DNA from: Bolinopsis microptera
Taxonomy: Eukaryota > Ctenophora > Tentaculata > Lobata > Bolinopsidae
DNA: 62,000 bases
Direction: 5' to 3'
Assembly (NCBI RefSeq): GCF_026151205.1
Contig: NC_087082.1
Coordinates: forward strand, 13,611,365 to 13,673,364
Made by a program: the position numbers and the translations under genes. The number at the start of each line of letters is the position of its first letter. Within the stretch, counting starts at the first letter, position 1. The notes beneath the pieces are model-generated. The model ran no database searches. It was not told the origin of the DNA and saw nothing but the letters and a program-made list of their open reading frames with translations. This document shows positions 12,301-25,289 of the stretch, in pieces.

Positions 12301-13380
12301 CTTGACAGCTATGATATTTCATGTAATCTTCTACACTGTTCGAGACATATTCTTATAATATATATTATATGCTTTAACCTACCCACTGTAATACTTTGGT
12401 AACCAGCTAGTAGCCTAGAAACCAGCTAGTAACCTAGTAACCTGTTAGTTTCCTAGTAACCTGTTAGTTACCTAGTAAGCTAGTAACCAGCTAGAAACCT
12501 AGTAACCTGTCAGTAGCACTACCAGTTCTAACCTGTCCACCGTGCTGGCCTGCGCGCACCAACACAACATTCCCAACGTCCCTTCTAATTGTTTAACCCC
12601 GTCAGAGAAGGAAGACAGTCTGCTGGTCTGTATCATGTGATGTGTACCTCCACAGAACTATAGTTGTTTAAATAAGCAGCTACATTGATCACAGCCACAC
12701 AAAACAAGCCACACACGTAATACTGCTAGTTTTATCCCAAACTTAATAGTTTCACTCCTGAAAAGGTAGCAGCGCACCGCCCTGTGAGCCCTCTATATTT
12801 TCATTGCGTCCTAATATATGATTGTAATTGTTTTATTCCCCTCCCCTTCTGAATAATGATAATAGCTTCTATATAGTGGAGCACATTACGAGATATTACG
12901 AGACAATGTTACGCAAGAGCACGGTACGGAGTATTATATAATATATTATTATAACTGATAATCCTATTACTTGCAGCTGTGCTGTGCTCTCTGTGCAGCA
13001 GCAGCTGTGTTGGGGTAGCGGGAATAGTGGAATACAGGTTAATGTGTTACTGTGCGCTTAGTGCTGCTTAGTGCTGGTGGTGGTCATTAGTAATTATTGG
13101 TAGTTAGTGATTACTGGTACTCTTATAAATCATAACGTCATTGTAGTAGTTATCTAGATGGAGAGACATATCAGCACTGATGTAGTGTATCTATTATTAG
13201 TAGTCTGACATGATGGAAAGATGTGTGAAGAGTAAAGAATACCGTTGTAACAAGGGATCTAGAATAGTTTGAAGAAGAGAACTGATACCTTGAGTGACGG
13301 TGAAAGGAGGAGTTAAGCAAAGTGACCGGCCTGTCTTACAAGAGTGACGAGCACTATCTCAATTTGTCTGTATGTGCGCG
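9320..13380. other. Gene-free AT-rich stretch with scattered AGTAACC/GGTTACT motifs
   Basis: No coding region recognised. GGTTACTGG-, CTAGTTACT- and CTAGTAACC-type words recur (about 9322-9350, 10970-10980, 11395-11460), and a degenerate 11-bp array is listed separately. The 60-70 codon open frames near 11.1 and 11.5 kb lack any domain or splice context. Confidence 0.4.
12395..12520. repeat. Degenerate 11-bp array of CTAGTAACC(A/T)G units
   Basis: About eleven imperfect units such as CTAGTAACCAG, CTAGTAACCTG and CTAGAAACCAG. The reverse complement is CTGGTTACTAG, sharing the CTGGTTA core with two other arrays in this window. Confidence 0.75.
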
Positions 13381-13386
13381 TGTCAT

Positions 13387-13413
13387 CCCCCCCCCCCCCC
13401 CCCCCCCCCCCCC
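13387..13413. repeat. Poly-C tract of 27 bases
   Basis: An uninterrupted run of 27 C residues between CAT and GAACTG. On the other strand it is a G27 tract able to form quadruplex structure. Its exact length is likely to be unstable and hard to sequence. Confidence 0.95.
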
Positions 13414-15530
13414 GAACTGCGTATTAAAAGCTTTGTAACAATGATTACCGCAGTGTTGCCAAATATAGACTGATAACGTTACAAAGTGCTTCAAATGCCA
13501 TTATATGGTAAAAATGCTTGTGACAATGACAGCCGACAGGACGGTAAAAATAGCATCATCTAGGAAGTGGGAATGAAGTGTTACATTCCTGAATTTGGTT
13601 GAGTATTCCTGAATTTGGTTGAGTATTCCTGAATTTGTTTGAGTATTTAAACTTCATTGGTAGGAGGATTGGGATATTTTAGAACGAATGGGAGAGTTAA
13701 TGTTGTTGTTTACAATGAGACATTAGCGATACGACTAATGACAATATCTCCCCCGCAGCCAATTATTATAATCTCTTTGAAACCTCACTGTAAAATATAA
13801 ATGACTAAATGAACGCTTTGAGTAAAGCAGTGCTTAACAAACCATGCTTGCCATCTAACCAATCAAACCAGTCTAAATCTGGAACTTGGCATGTTGCCAG
13901 ATATCAGACTCACAGTGCCTGGAATGAGCGAGTTTGCTGTGGATCGCGAGCATAACTTGCACATAACGACAGATAATCGAGTGTAATGTTTTATTTGTTA
14001 TGCCGTGTTAAAATGTGTTATGTTTTATGTATGTAGTACAGTGGTTAATGTTTGTGCCAGTTAATGCTAGCTACTAGCTGTCAGCAGGTCAACACAAAAA
14101 AGGTTAATCTTGTTCAAGATCTCAGCCCTCTCTCTCTCTCCCTCTCTCCAGTATATAATACGAATATTATGTTGTGTCATTATCTACTGAACATTATCTA
14201 CTGAACGACTTAATGAGACAAAAGATGATAATAATATGACTCGTGCAGTTTGAACCGTCTACTTGTCTCCTGTTAATTCATTAAACCCTTTTTCTCTTTA
14301 TTAATGAGATCCTTCCTGGTTCAGGTACCATGCTGGTAATATCAAATTTATAGTCCATTAGAACTTATAATAACATAAACGTGATCTTGGAACGTCGACA
14401 ACCCTTGCTTTGAAGAGCTCATTTTACTTTCAATGGTAGAAACTAGAAACATGGAAGAGTTGGTTTATAGCTTTATAGCGAATATCTCAGATCACAATGT
14501 CTTACGCTGTATTAGAGAGAGCATTATGTTAATCCTCAAGACAGTTTAGCTAAAGACCCTTAAACTGCGACGATCTTTGTCTTTTGCTTTCCACTCCTTA
14601 CACTATTTTTGCCATAAGTCATACATGCCAAAACAGTTCAGGTATTGTGAAACTCATGACATTTTAAAGACAACTTGCTGTTTCTTATTTCACATTCTTT
14701 ACACACGTGCTCTCACTCCTTTATAAAGTCATTAAGTAGTTATGAACTGTAATTATGTAATTAGTGGTACAAGTACTATGTTTCTATGATTCATCAGTGT
14801 TATTTAAAGGTCACACTACGACACCTCCCAGAGCGATGTAAAATACAGCATGTAACTCGAGGGAGAGAGAGATCATGTAGACTGCCATTCACAGTGATAT
14901 TCAATAGTTCATTATATAATACACTTGGTGAGTGTAGAGGTTCACAAAGGACCCCTGCTGTGAGCTGCTAAGACTCCCACCCGTTGTGTGATGGTTGGAG
15001 ACAATGCAGTGTAATTAGTTAAATAAGACGGAGTAATTTTGTGAAGGTATCTAAGTCTATAGTTTGAGAGAGGACGTATTAAGAGCCGCGCGGCGCTACC
15101 CTAAATTAGACCCATCCCTTTAACATTAGTTTTACTGACTGTTTGTGCCTGCGAAATGTAATTACAGCTGCCTTACGTTGTTGTTGCTCCCTGGCCACGC
15201 CCTTTATTATTACGTGTGTACCAGGACTGCTGTGAGCTCGAATTCCTCAATTCCTAACTTCTGGATATTGTCAGCTAATGATTGTGTGTTCTTCTAGACT
15301 GGTAATGGAGGAGTTGACTGCAAGTGAGACATTTAGTAATGAAAAGTTGGGCTACCTGGTAATTTCCAGGGTGGTAATGATTTGTGGAATGCCAGGCTGG
15401 CAATTCTATGGCATTACTGGTCTAGAAGGAGACACAAGGCCATGGTAAAACTAGGACTTGTTTGCACGTGTGATGTCACGTGAGGTGCAGTCAATTTAAC
15501 GTGCACAGAACAATACGATGGAAGTGGTCG
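13414..15530. other. Intergenic DNA, no gene seen
   Basis: Contains a 20-bp tandem repeat (listed), a short CT-rich tract at about 14130-14150 and otherwise AT-rich DNA without a convincing ORF. Confidence 0.4.
13585..13644. repeat. 20-bp tandem repeat, three copies
   Basis: Three copies of ATTCCTGAATTTGGTTGAGT in a row, the last with one substitution. Confidence 0.9.
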
Positions 15531-15532
15531 TG

Positions 15533-16333
15533 GGGGGGAATGCAACGTCAATTAATGTCAGTATTCCATAAAAACCCCAAACTGACATTGACATTAATTG
15601 ACATTAATTGACATTAATTGACATTAATTGACATTAATTGACATTAATTGACATTAATATGTCTTGAAATTTGAGATTATCATTATTCGATAAATATTCA
15701 AGATATTCACGTCTATGTAAGATAGACCGGTTCAAAAAAACAAAATGTCCTTGAATAATTATGAGTATGTTCTTATCTGTTGATCCTTAGGTTCAAAGAC
15801 CACAAAAAAAAATGTCAGCTTCCAACTCTTCCATCTTCGGTCCCCACCGGCCACGCCCATATTTTATTGGTTTCTTATACAGGTAAAATATCTAGAATCG
15901 GCTTTTTTAGTATGAAGGAGTAATGTTAGCTGTTTAAGATTCGTTACTCAAATATAAATGTCATGAAGGCATTTCGTTTAATGTGGGTTTTAAGTTCTGG
16001 TGATGTTGAGAACCACGCCCTTGGATGGCCACGCCCATTTAAGAAAATTAAATTTCGGGAAACCGTATTATTTTAGTTTTATTGTTTAATGATCTGAATT
16101 TTTTCACATTTCACATTTCCATATGTGATAGTAGTGAATAAATTAATGATATAAACGTTCTAAAGTGCTAAAAATATGGTAGAACTACATAATCTCTGGT
16201 CGAAAAATATCGTGTCAATTAATGTCAGTATTCCAAAATTTTGCAAAACTGACATTGACATTAATTGACATTAATTGACATTAATTGACATTAATTGACA
16301 TTAATTGACATTAATTGACGTTGCATCACCCCC
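15533..16333. mobile_element. 801-bp non-autonomous TIR DNA transposon with 8-bp target duplication
   Basis: Both ends are flanked by TGGTCGTG (15525-15532 and 16334-16341). The terminal inverted repeats match over about 28 bp (GGGGG, two mismatched positions, then ATGCAACGTCAATTAATGT). Eight-bp duplications are typical of hAT and Merlin; Merlin TIRs usually begin GG and hAT ones C/TA, so the superfamily is left open. There is no transposase ORF. Inside each end is a CAATTAATGTCAGTATTCC segment and a 10-bp ACATTAATTG array of exactly six copies (15591-15650 and 16259-16318). Confidence 0.85.
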
Positions 16334-16341
16334 TGGTCGTG

Positions 16342-17402
16342 TTTCTAGCTCTTAACGATCACTCCGTTAGATTAACTAACTCTATGTCAGGATTCATTGG
16401 GCGTGGTCAAATTCCTGTGAGTTGTGACGCTGAACTGTAGAAGCAGGAGATCTTGAGCATTAGTCGGTTTAGAAAGAAAGTGATACAATCCCCCATTACC
16501 ATGGTAATGGGGTGGTAATACTACCTGGTAATGCCCTAGAAGTAGCAGTTTAATATCCTATTACCACCCTGTTAATTACCCTTATTCTATTGTTAGTCTG
16601 GAGGGTTTTGCTACAGTCCAGCTGAGAGAAAAAGTAGAAACCATTCGAAATCCAAATATCCAAGTACATCTCCCCAGTTTTCTAATATTGAAGATAACTG
16701 TTTCCCTTGTGAGGTTTTGAAACCTTTCTTTACTTTGAGTACGATGCTCGAGGTAAATTTAAGGAGAATCACTGTAATTTCGCAAGTAATTTTCCGAGAG
16801 GTTCGGATGTAGATGAGTGTACATTGCTAAAAATGGTTAACTCTTTCTTAGAGTAGCTGCGATCACTCCAACTAAAAACAAAGTCCAATATTTAGGTTGT
16901 GATTTTTAAACCATAGGAGCAACCATTTATTCTCTGGTTTTTTATTACCCTTGGTAAACATCTTCAAAAGGATGTAAAATGGCCAATGTGCGAGTTCTAC
17001 CTAATACATCAGACCTAGATCACTTTCGTATCCTCAAAGACCTTAATATAATATTCCAAACTCCAGACGAGACCACTTCCCCAGAAACGAAACAACCTCA
17101 GACCTGAGATCCGGTCTTCTTATTGGTTACTTTATACCACGTGATATCCACACCACTTTCTGAATGGTTGTCTAGCACAGCCGGGGTAAAAATTCTGCTT
17201 AACTCGTTACAGTGTTTCGGTGAAAGCCACCATCTTATCTCACGGTCATTTCTCAAATACATCAAATTTAAAAAGCTCCCTTTGATCTCTCCAGTCGGCT
17301 GTCTTTGCACGTGCTTTCGTGTTTTAACATAATATAATGATAATATGATCATTTGTCAATAAAGAGCTCGGAAAATTTATCATGTTTTAACATATTATCA
17401 TC

Positions 17403-17440
<38 letters not shown>

Positions 17441-19568
17441 AAGACTTCAAATAATAAAATGTTTTAAAACGTGAGATATTGTGTTTTTGAAGGGCCTCTG
17501 TTTGATCAGGAGGTGAGAGATCTAAGTAGCTATTTTTATCTTGCACTGCTGGATGAGTTCTTCAGAACCCATCTGTTCACTGTTCCAGTCTAGTCCGATT
17601 TCTATAATAAACTCAAACACAATAAAAGTACTGACAACTGTAAAGATTTAATATGACGTTATCTTTGTATATAGCAAAGATGTACAGTGCACTTTTGAGT
17701 GGTGTCAGGTACTCAGTATGGCTCGATACATAATCACGTCACTCTTAAAAAACAATAATTACTAATTACTAATTACCAATAACTTCATCAATAAACAGCT
17801 CATTTCCCACCTCTTTCTCCCTTCTAACCAGACAAGAACATTGAAGATTTTATCAGAAACTCAGTACTACTACTAAGCTACTAATCAACTGATTATCACA
17901 AAAGACGTGTGAGGCGACCCAGCTACTGCTACACATTGTCAGCTATGTTTGACTCGTGACATTGCAACTGAATATCGCTCTTGTCCCCCTAACTTTAATA
18001 TGTATCACGTGACCAGTGTAACCAGTGGGAGACACAGAGCTTTGAATAGTTCTTTATCGTGTGCTTCTTATATATAGTGGCCAGGGATCCGTGTGGTAAG
18101 AGTGACATGTTTGTCGGAATTATTAACCTGAAATTAGTGCCAAGGTTTAAAAGTATCTACAATCTGCATCAGTAGAACCTCAGCGTTCCAAGATAGCTAT
18201 CTTTCCAAATGTCACCACATTCTTTACCCTGGTTTTGCTGGTTTGACAAATTACCACTCTTTTTCCACAAAAGCCTGCTCAACCGGCTAACTCGATTACC
18301 ACATTAATTGGGGTGGTGTAATTCACATGAAGTGTGGCCTGATAATTGGTATATCACGTGATATTTATTGGTATTAAAAATATGTGCTCAATCCTCTGAA
18401 TCCTGGGTTAATAGTTTCTCGTATTAACGGTGTGTAACTAACGCTTGCTGTGCGTCATGTACAACTTTGTAAAGTAATGGAGTGCTATGTAGATTAACTG
18501 AGATGCCTTTATCTACTCCGATGTGAGCTTTAAATAGATTTTGTGAATAATTAATGAAATAATGATTTTATGATAATATTTCGAACGTACCCGAACCAGA
18601 ACTCATTATTATTTTAAACTTATTCAACTCTTACCCCCATAATGACCTGTTTGAATGCTTTATTGTCTTTAATTGAGTTAATTTTAGTTAATCTAAGTTA
18701 ATTAAATGAGTGCTTGATGTAGCGTTATGTAGATCACTCACTATGTTGGTTTTTGTCCAGATTCCTCAGAAGAATCATAAGCTGAGCTCCAGTAATGTTC
18801 ACTGTTCAGCACAGTAAGATAGAGATTATAGAAACTGCTTCAACGAGACTAAGACGGGGTACCGGGTACGTAATGTTACTAATACTAAAATCTACGTTAT
18901 CATAATTTAACAACTTCCTCATATATCTTTACGTCTTGGTGAATTCTTCTTAGTTCTGGGAACCTGAGCATTATACAATCATGTTTGGAAAGATCAAGTG
19001 GCTCTCTATTCAGCTATTTAATATCACAACACATTATAACGTATTACAAATAACACGTGGTCACTCTGTATTTGGTTGCTGAGACCAGATGCTTGTATTC
19101 AGTACCATGCAGAGTAGGATACTGTTTATTATGCACTATAATATTATCATTCCGCTCACATAAATGCCAAAGAATTTATAATTATTGTATGATTTCAATA
19201 TCTAGAACTACAAACTGCGAGACATGCCACAATCATACGATTGCAAACGATGTTTATTCATTATAGAAACACATACCTTAATACTAGATAAAACTGTACA
19301 GCAGGTCTTATGAACATTGTACAAGAAGGTATTGTATGGTAGATAGCAGCGCTTGTATTGAAGGTGGGGAGTGTAAAAAGAGAAGGTGGTAAGGGGAGAA
19401 GGAGAGAGTTTACATGCAGTTTGATTCTTCTTAGTCTCTCACTGTGTTGTTATATTTAACATCTACTGGAGAGTGAGGGAACGTTCTACTGTAAATTACC
19501 AGTGAAGTATTGTGACAGTGTAACAACGAGGGAGAGTTGCTCGCTTCAGCTAATAGTATAGGGCAAAC
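16342..19568. other. Intergenic DNA, no gene seen
   Basis: No domain-bearing ORF. Includes a TG microsatellite (17406-17436) and CACGTG palindromes near 17140, 17310, 18006, 18355 and 19053. Confidence 0.4.
17406..17436. repeat. (TG)n microsatellite
   Basis: About 15 uninterrupted TG dinucleotides. Confidence 0.95.
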
Positions 19569-19711
19569 GAGCTGGTTAAAAGCTGGTTAATAGCCGGTTA
19601 AGAGCCGGTTAAGAGCCGGTTAAGAGCTGGTTAAGAGCCGGTTAATAGCTGGTTAAGTGCTGGTTAAGAGCCGGTTAAGAGCTGGTTAAGAGCTGGTTAG
19701 TAGCTGGTTAA
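19569..19711. repeat. 11-bp minisatellite GAGC(C/T)GGTTAA, 13 copies
   Basis: Thirteen consecutive 11-mers without indels. Variation is confined mainly to the first two bases and the C/T at position 5. The core CTGGTTA (or CCGGTTA) recurs in the arrays at 8.5 and 12.4 kb. Confidence 0.95.
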
Positions 19712-21939
19712 CAACCACTATGTACAAGATTTTTTAGGTTTTATTGTGAAATACATATTACATAATGGCTTCATGTCATTTGTCGAAAGATTCATTGTAT
19801 CGTAAAAAAGGTAAAACGGGTAAAAATGTAAAAATTCATATCTTTAATAAGAAAATAAGTAATATAATAAGAAAATAAAAACAATGGTTGAATTAAGGTA
19901 TTATGGAAAATGGTGAATGAACAGTAGTATAGATTAATATTTAATATTTAATGTTTTGATCAAAACAAATGCAAAAATTCCATATTTCATTTAAATAACA
20001 GCCGATATTATATTAAAAATAGCTTTGAAAGCTGCTCATTAGCGCACAGCATAATCTTTGGAAGTTGTGCTATCTTACAAGTTACAACTCCAACACTATA
20101 AATAGAACAATCAGCCCATACGGAGCTGAGATTGTTGCATTAAATTATTTAAGGACTAAGTTATTTTATTGTTATTAAATTACTTGGCTACATGAATATT
20201 GAATGTACGTTGTAACTGATTGTATCACTTCCTGCAGCGATAACAGGATGAGGCCACACACAATAAAATTGTTTTAAAGATGTACCACAGTGATTGACTT
20301 CCCATCATCATAATATACCCTCTGACACTTGTCCCAAAACCCATTTTACAACAGAACGATACAATCTGTAGCGAGCTGTTTATCCAGTGGAAACAGCTCT
20401 TGATCCCGCCGCCGCCTGAACTAATAGTGCACCTTCGTCGTGTGTGTAAGGTCTACATTAATCGTCCTTTCCAAGACATGTTTCCATGTTTTTACTACAA
20501 CATGATTATATAATATCAGCTTCAGGCGGTAAGGTAAAGGAGATACCTTACCTTTGCTAATGTCTCATGCGTATAAAGTCCTGGAGGGAATGGCGAGACA
20601 GTATTATGAGGTGTAGACTCTGTTACCCTTCAAGATTGGTATAACTAAAGAATAAAGGTATAAAGACCGATATATGTCAGGGTGATTCAAAAATAATGTA
20701 CTATATATTTTAAATTATACCTCTTCTCATTTGCTTTACCTACAACACAAATAATTGTTAATTAATGCTTTTCATACAAAGTTACAACAAAGTCTTCATG
20801 TTATGTATGATTCATGCGGTTTCGGGGACATTTATTCTTTGTTCTCTGAAATGTTTGCGGGCACTGAGGACAATATCAAACAATAATGAAAATCTGGCTG
20901 GGGTAAAAATAGTGTTATCTCTACGAACTCTACAAGGCAAACTTCTCGTGAGTACATTCCTCCCTGGTTGTTTAATGTATTATAGTTTATATAATATAAT
21001 ATAGTTTACATATCTGTTTGGTATATAGTCAGTTAAGTGATCGATCTGAGCCCTTAGTAGTTTAATTAGTGTTGATATTACAGCCAACCTGTTTTTGCAC
21101 ATCAGTAGGTCACTTCTCCTTGCACTGTCTTCAAGTAAAACCAAATTAGCCCTTTCCAATAAGATAGACATTACACAATATTATGTGGTACCGATGGCAA
21201 GTAAGTGTCAGCATTTGTGGATCTACCGTTTACAGTATCGTCTATTTTCATTACAACTAATCAAATTCAAATTTCAAATTCAAATTAATCACATTTATCA
21301 ATTATACAATTGTAATTTACTCTCACATAATATATTGTATCACTACTATATCTCATTTACCCTGTTTTCACTTAGACAGAATTAAATACATTTTGTAATT
21401 TATGGTGAATGATGAGAATAATTAATCATATATGTGGCAAGTGAAGGGTACTGAATATTAAAATTTAAAATGGAGAGTTCGGAATTTGTGAGTAACCGGG
21501 GTACGCAGTAGCCTACAGGCTAAAAAGAGCGTTCACCGGATTATTTGTGCAATATCTAATTTGTTGCGTGTGCGAGACTTTAACTAAAGCTCCCAATGAC
21601 AATCTGGATTGTGTCTATCATATTCTTTAGTGTTTTTGAGAGTATATTCTTTCTAGTTTCTACAGCGGAACAACTTTCTTGAGGTTAGCTCGTCAGTGAC
21701 TCCTTGTGTACAACAACATAAAGTGCGTCCTCAGCCCAGTTTTGGCTCAGATCATGTTGTAGATTACAAATTTAAAGTAAGTATTAATAAAACGTGAGAA
21801 TTAGTGATTAAAGAACGTCGAACTTATTTGTTTATAATTAGATTTCATTAAGTATTTTAATACTCTTTATACTCTCCACATTTTATACATACAATGGATT
21901 GGTTAGGAAGTTCCTAACCAGTTGCAGAACTTCCCCGTA

Positions 21940-21943
21940 TCTC

Positions 21944-22024
<81 letters not shown>
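21940..22024. repeat. (CT)n microsatellite, about 40 repeats
   Basis: CT repeat with one CCCT interruption near each end. Similar shorter CT tracts lie at about 22827-22842 and 22951-22970. Confidence 0.95.
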
Positions 22025-22026
<2 letters not shown>

Positions 22027-23350
22027 GAGTATTTCTGAGGAAGGGGCACACTATATAGAGCGAGTTATTTTGGATTCTAGGTCTCAATTATAGCCTCCTC
22101 AAATATTGTGTGCCCTATACCCGCAACAATGCAAACATACATAATGGCCTAGAGCCTCGACAGTTAGTTTCTCTAAGCTCTTTGCGATTTCAATTCCATA
22201 TGTTGTAGCCCTGTTCAGCCACAATTTGAAACATTTTACCATGTTTTGTGAGATTGCATCAGCTAAAAATGTTTGAAGTAAGTATTTTGTAAAGATTCGC
22301 ATAATGAAGATTCGCGTGCTTACGCTGTACTAATTTTGCATGAGCCGCTAAAAAACACTTTATAGTCGAAACTTAAGATTTGGAAACAAAGATATATTTA
22401 CATATATCATAATGATATTAAGCTAGTCCTCTATTGCACAAGCCGTGTGGTGGTTATTTTTAGAATTACCGCTAAAACAAAAAAAGTCTCAACATTGTTC
22501 GTGCCCCCTCGTACTGATTTTGGTTTCTGCTGAGCTACTCATACTATATTGAGATGAAAATAAAACCTAGATACTAGATTCCTTTAATTTTGCAAGTTTC
22601 AGGTTTCAGGATAAGGTCTATAATTAATAATTATGATAATAATATATTATATTCTCGCTAATTGTTTTAATTTTGCAAATCTCAGACAAGATTTCTCGCC
22701 CCATTATAATTATGCAAAAGTACAGAATGGTACAAGGTACGTGTTTAATCTCCCATTATACCATCTGCCGCTTGCTACAGAAACATTACCAATTTAGCTG
22801 CACATCCCACTATAATAACCTAATAAGCTCTCTCTCTCTCTCAATGTGGTCTGAGCTCTATTATACAAGTTTATATGCAAGGTATTAATGTTATATTTCC
22901 TTGTCTAGCAGCACATGAGTTTCATTAATCATTCAGGGCTGCATTAATATCTCTCTCTCTCTCTCTCTCTGGCGGAGATGTCCACTTTCCAGGGCTCTCT
23001 ATATATCTATTTATAGTTCTAATTTTGTGATATTAGTATTTTAGCACAACGAAACCCCCACATGCACATCCAGAAAGTTTTAAATTTCCCCCCAGTCAAA
23101 CGTCTGCTCCTTAAGCATTTTCTTGTGCTCCAAAAAATGTCAGGTATTCTAAAACATCTTCTCTTTGGTTCCAAATCTCCTCTCGAATTCAAAATTTCTT
23201 CCCAGTCAGCCTGTGGAGCCTCATTCTGCACACAGAACTTCAGAAGTACGGGTTATCCAAAATGTAGGTAGCTTTTTCAGGTTCACTGCAGTACAACTGG
23301 CTGGCAACTATAACAGACATTGTCGGGCATCTAGTCTCTACTATAATAGT

Positions 23351-23422
23351 GATCACGTGGTGTAGTGAACTGATCACGTGGTGTAGTGAACTGATCACGT
23401 GGTGTAGTGAACTGATCACGTG
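23351..23422. repeat. 21-bp tandem repeat carrying CACGTG, 3.4 copies
   Basis: Perfect 21-bp units starting GATCACGTGGTG at 23351, 23372 and 23393, with a partial unit at 23414. Each unit brings one CACGTG E-box, so four lie exactly 21 bp (two helical turns) apart. Confidence 0.9.
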
Positions 23423-24432
23423 TCTGGGAGTGATTGAGTGATTGAGTGATAAGCTGACACGATAACACACACATAGCTTACAAGTGTACTGTCTGTCGTG
23501 GTGCTAAGTACTAAGTAGTTAATAGCACCGTATCTCCAACAGCAGCTGGCAACTACTGCTTACAATATCACGTGATGTACAAGTCTATTAATTACTGCTC
23601 CTTTCTTTTGTTATTGTCACAGTAGAGCTTGCCACAGGCTGATGTGACATGACAATATGAACTAAGATGACACTATACTATGTTTTCTGTGTTCTTTACA
23701 AACATTAGCGTGTGTTCTTTACAATTACAAATATTCAGTATGCACGTGGAAATGACATGTTTTGTCATGATATAATGTTATGTCAAAGACCTTGAAATAT
23801 AATTTATATAATATGTCAGGATCTGGTAAATAGATGAACATATTTATCTCAAAGTAAAGTGGTGTAAGTAACATGATGTAAAAACAGGGAGTCCAGCTCC
23901 TCAATTTTAATGCATTATTTCCTAATGACATGTAACAACCCGTGATGATATACTGCATGTTCTATAATCTTATAATCTATACGTATGTTTTGCGTGTGTC
24001 GTTAGTAGATTATAATGTCCGTGTTGTTAAGGCGGTGGTGCTGTTTATTATGCTCAAAAATCTGCTGACACACTCTCAGCTCCATTCCTGAGCTGACAGA
24101 TCTACAGAATCCTTAGATGTGGAGCGTACTGCAGACTGCGGCATCTAAAATTTGCAGTAAAAGTCTGCGTTTAAATCGTTAAATATTGTGGAATGTTGTG
24201 AGAGAGCGTGTCAACTGCTAAATACTCATATTGTGCTGGGACTCGTATTTAGTTATAATAAGTGAACAAATCATACGGTGGAACTTGGAAGTGAACGCCC
24301 TTTTTTCGATGTAATCTTAATAACAGAATCGAAATATAACCACATCTTAAGATACTGATATGAAGATAGATTATATTATTTCTACTATTTCTACAATTTC
24401 TGTTATTTCTACTATTTCTATTATTTCTGACG

Positions 24433-25276
24433 AGATTCTTTTCGAATAATTTTCAAGACTTGATGTCAACTTATTATCAGAGAAAAAGACGATTTATAAA
24501 GGAGCAACCTAACATTCTACCTACTCCTCATTTCTTAAGACGTCCACTACATGATGTTGCTCTACCAATTTTACTTATGTCCCTTAAGCGCTTTTAACTA
24601 CCGTTCACCGAACCTTGACTGCGGCTTTGTTAACAAGGTTTGGCCGGTAGAGGGTCCGCAGTAGTCCCATTACCTTAGTATTGCTGTTCCACTACTACAG
24701 AAATAATCCTGATAACACTCGACCTCTGCCTGATCCAGAGGATATCACCATTTTACCTTCACACAGACATCGAACGCTGTAAGAAGATGACGATCAGACC
24801 TCATTATTGATGATCCCGCTCGTCGGAGAAGATAAAGGCCTTGCTCAGCAATGAGTAGGGTTTGCAGTTTAGATAGCCATGTGGCACGCTGCAACTAAAT
24901 TATTCGAGATTCTTCTCGAATAATTTTCAAGACTTGATGTCAACTTATTATCAGAGAAAAAGACGATTTATAAAGGAGCAACCTAACATTCTACCTACTC
25001 CTCATTTCTTAAGACGTCCACTACATGATGTTGCTCTACCAATTTGACTTATGTCCCTTAAGCGCTTTTAACTACCGTTCACCGAACCTTGACTGCGGCT
25101 TTGTTAACAAGGTTTGGCCGGTAGAGGGTCCGCAGTAGTCCCATTACCTTAGTATTGCTGTTCCACTACTACAGAAATAATCCTGATAACACTCGACCTC
25201 TGCCTGATCCAGAGGATATCACCATTTTACCTTCACACAGACATCGAACGCTGTAAGAAGATGACGATCAGACCTC
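24433..25276. mobile_element. 844-bp dimeric element: 474-bp unit repeated 1.8 times, flanked by 13-bp direct repeats
   Basis: Flanked on both sides by ATTATTTCTGACG (24420-24432 and 25277-25289). The sequence 24434-24802 recurs at 24908-25276 with a 474-bp offset; I see two to three differences in about 369 bp. Between the copies lies about 105 bp, ending in a perfect hairpin (12-bp arms 24898-24909 and 24914-24925, TTCT loop). There is no ORF. A 13-bp duplication suits target-primed (LINE or PLE-type) insertion better than an LTR element, and the ends are not TG...CA. It resembles dimeric non-autonomous elements such as metazoan retrozymes, but I could not find a proper hammerhead core inside the unit. 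Confidence 0.75.
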
Positions 25277-25289
25277 ATTATTTCTGACG

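Larger units (their letters stand above)
19712..24419. other. Gene-free AT-rich stretch with microsatellites
   Basis: No convincing ORF or exon seen. Contains several CT microsatellites, a CAAATT-rich stretch near 21265-21290, and a 21-bp CACGTG-bearing tandem repeat. Confidence 0.4.

Noticed and set aside
24424-24447. Hammerhead core CTGACGA...GAA at the left edge of the dimeric element
   Set aside because: The CTGACG part is the target duplication, not element sequence. The second copy lacks it and stem II would be only two base pairs.
24433-25276. LTR mini-retrotransposon (TRIM) with 370-bp LTRs
   Set aside because: Ends are not TG...CA, the flanking repeat is 13 bp rather than 4-6 bp, and no primer-binding site is evident.
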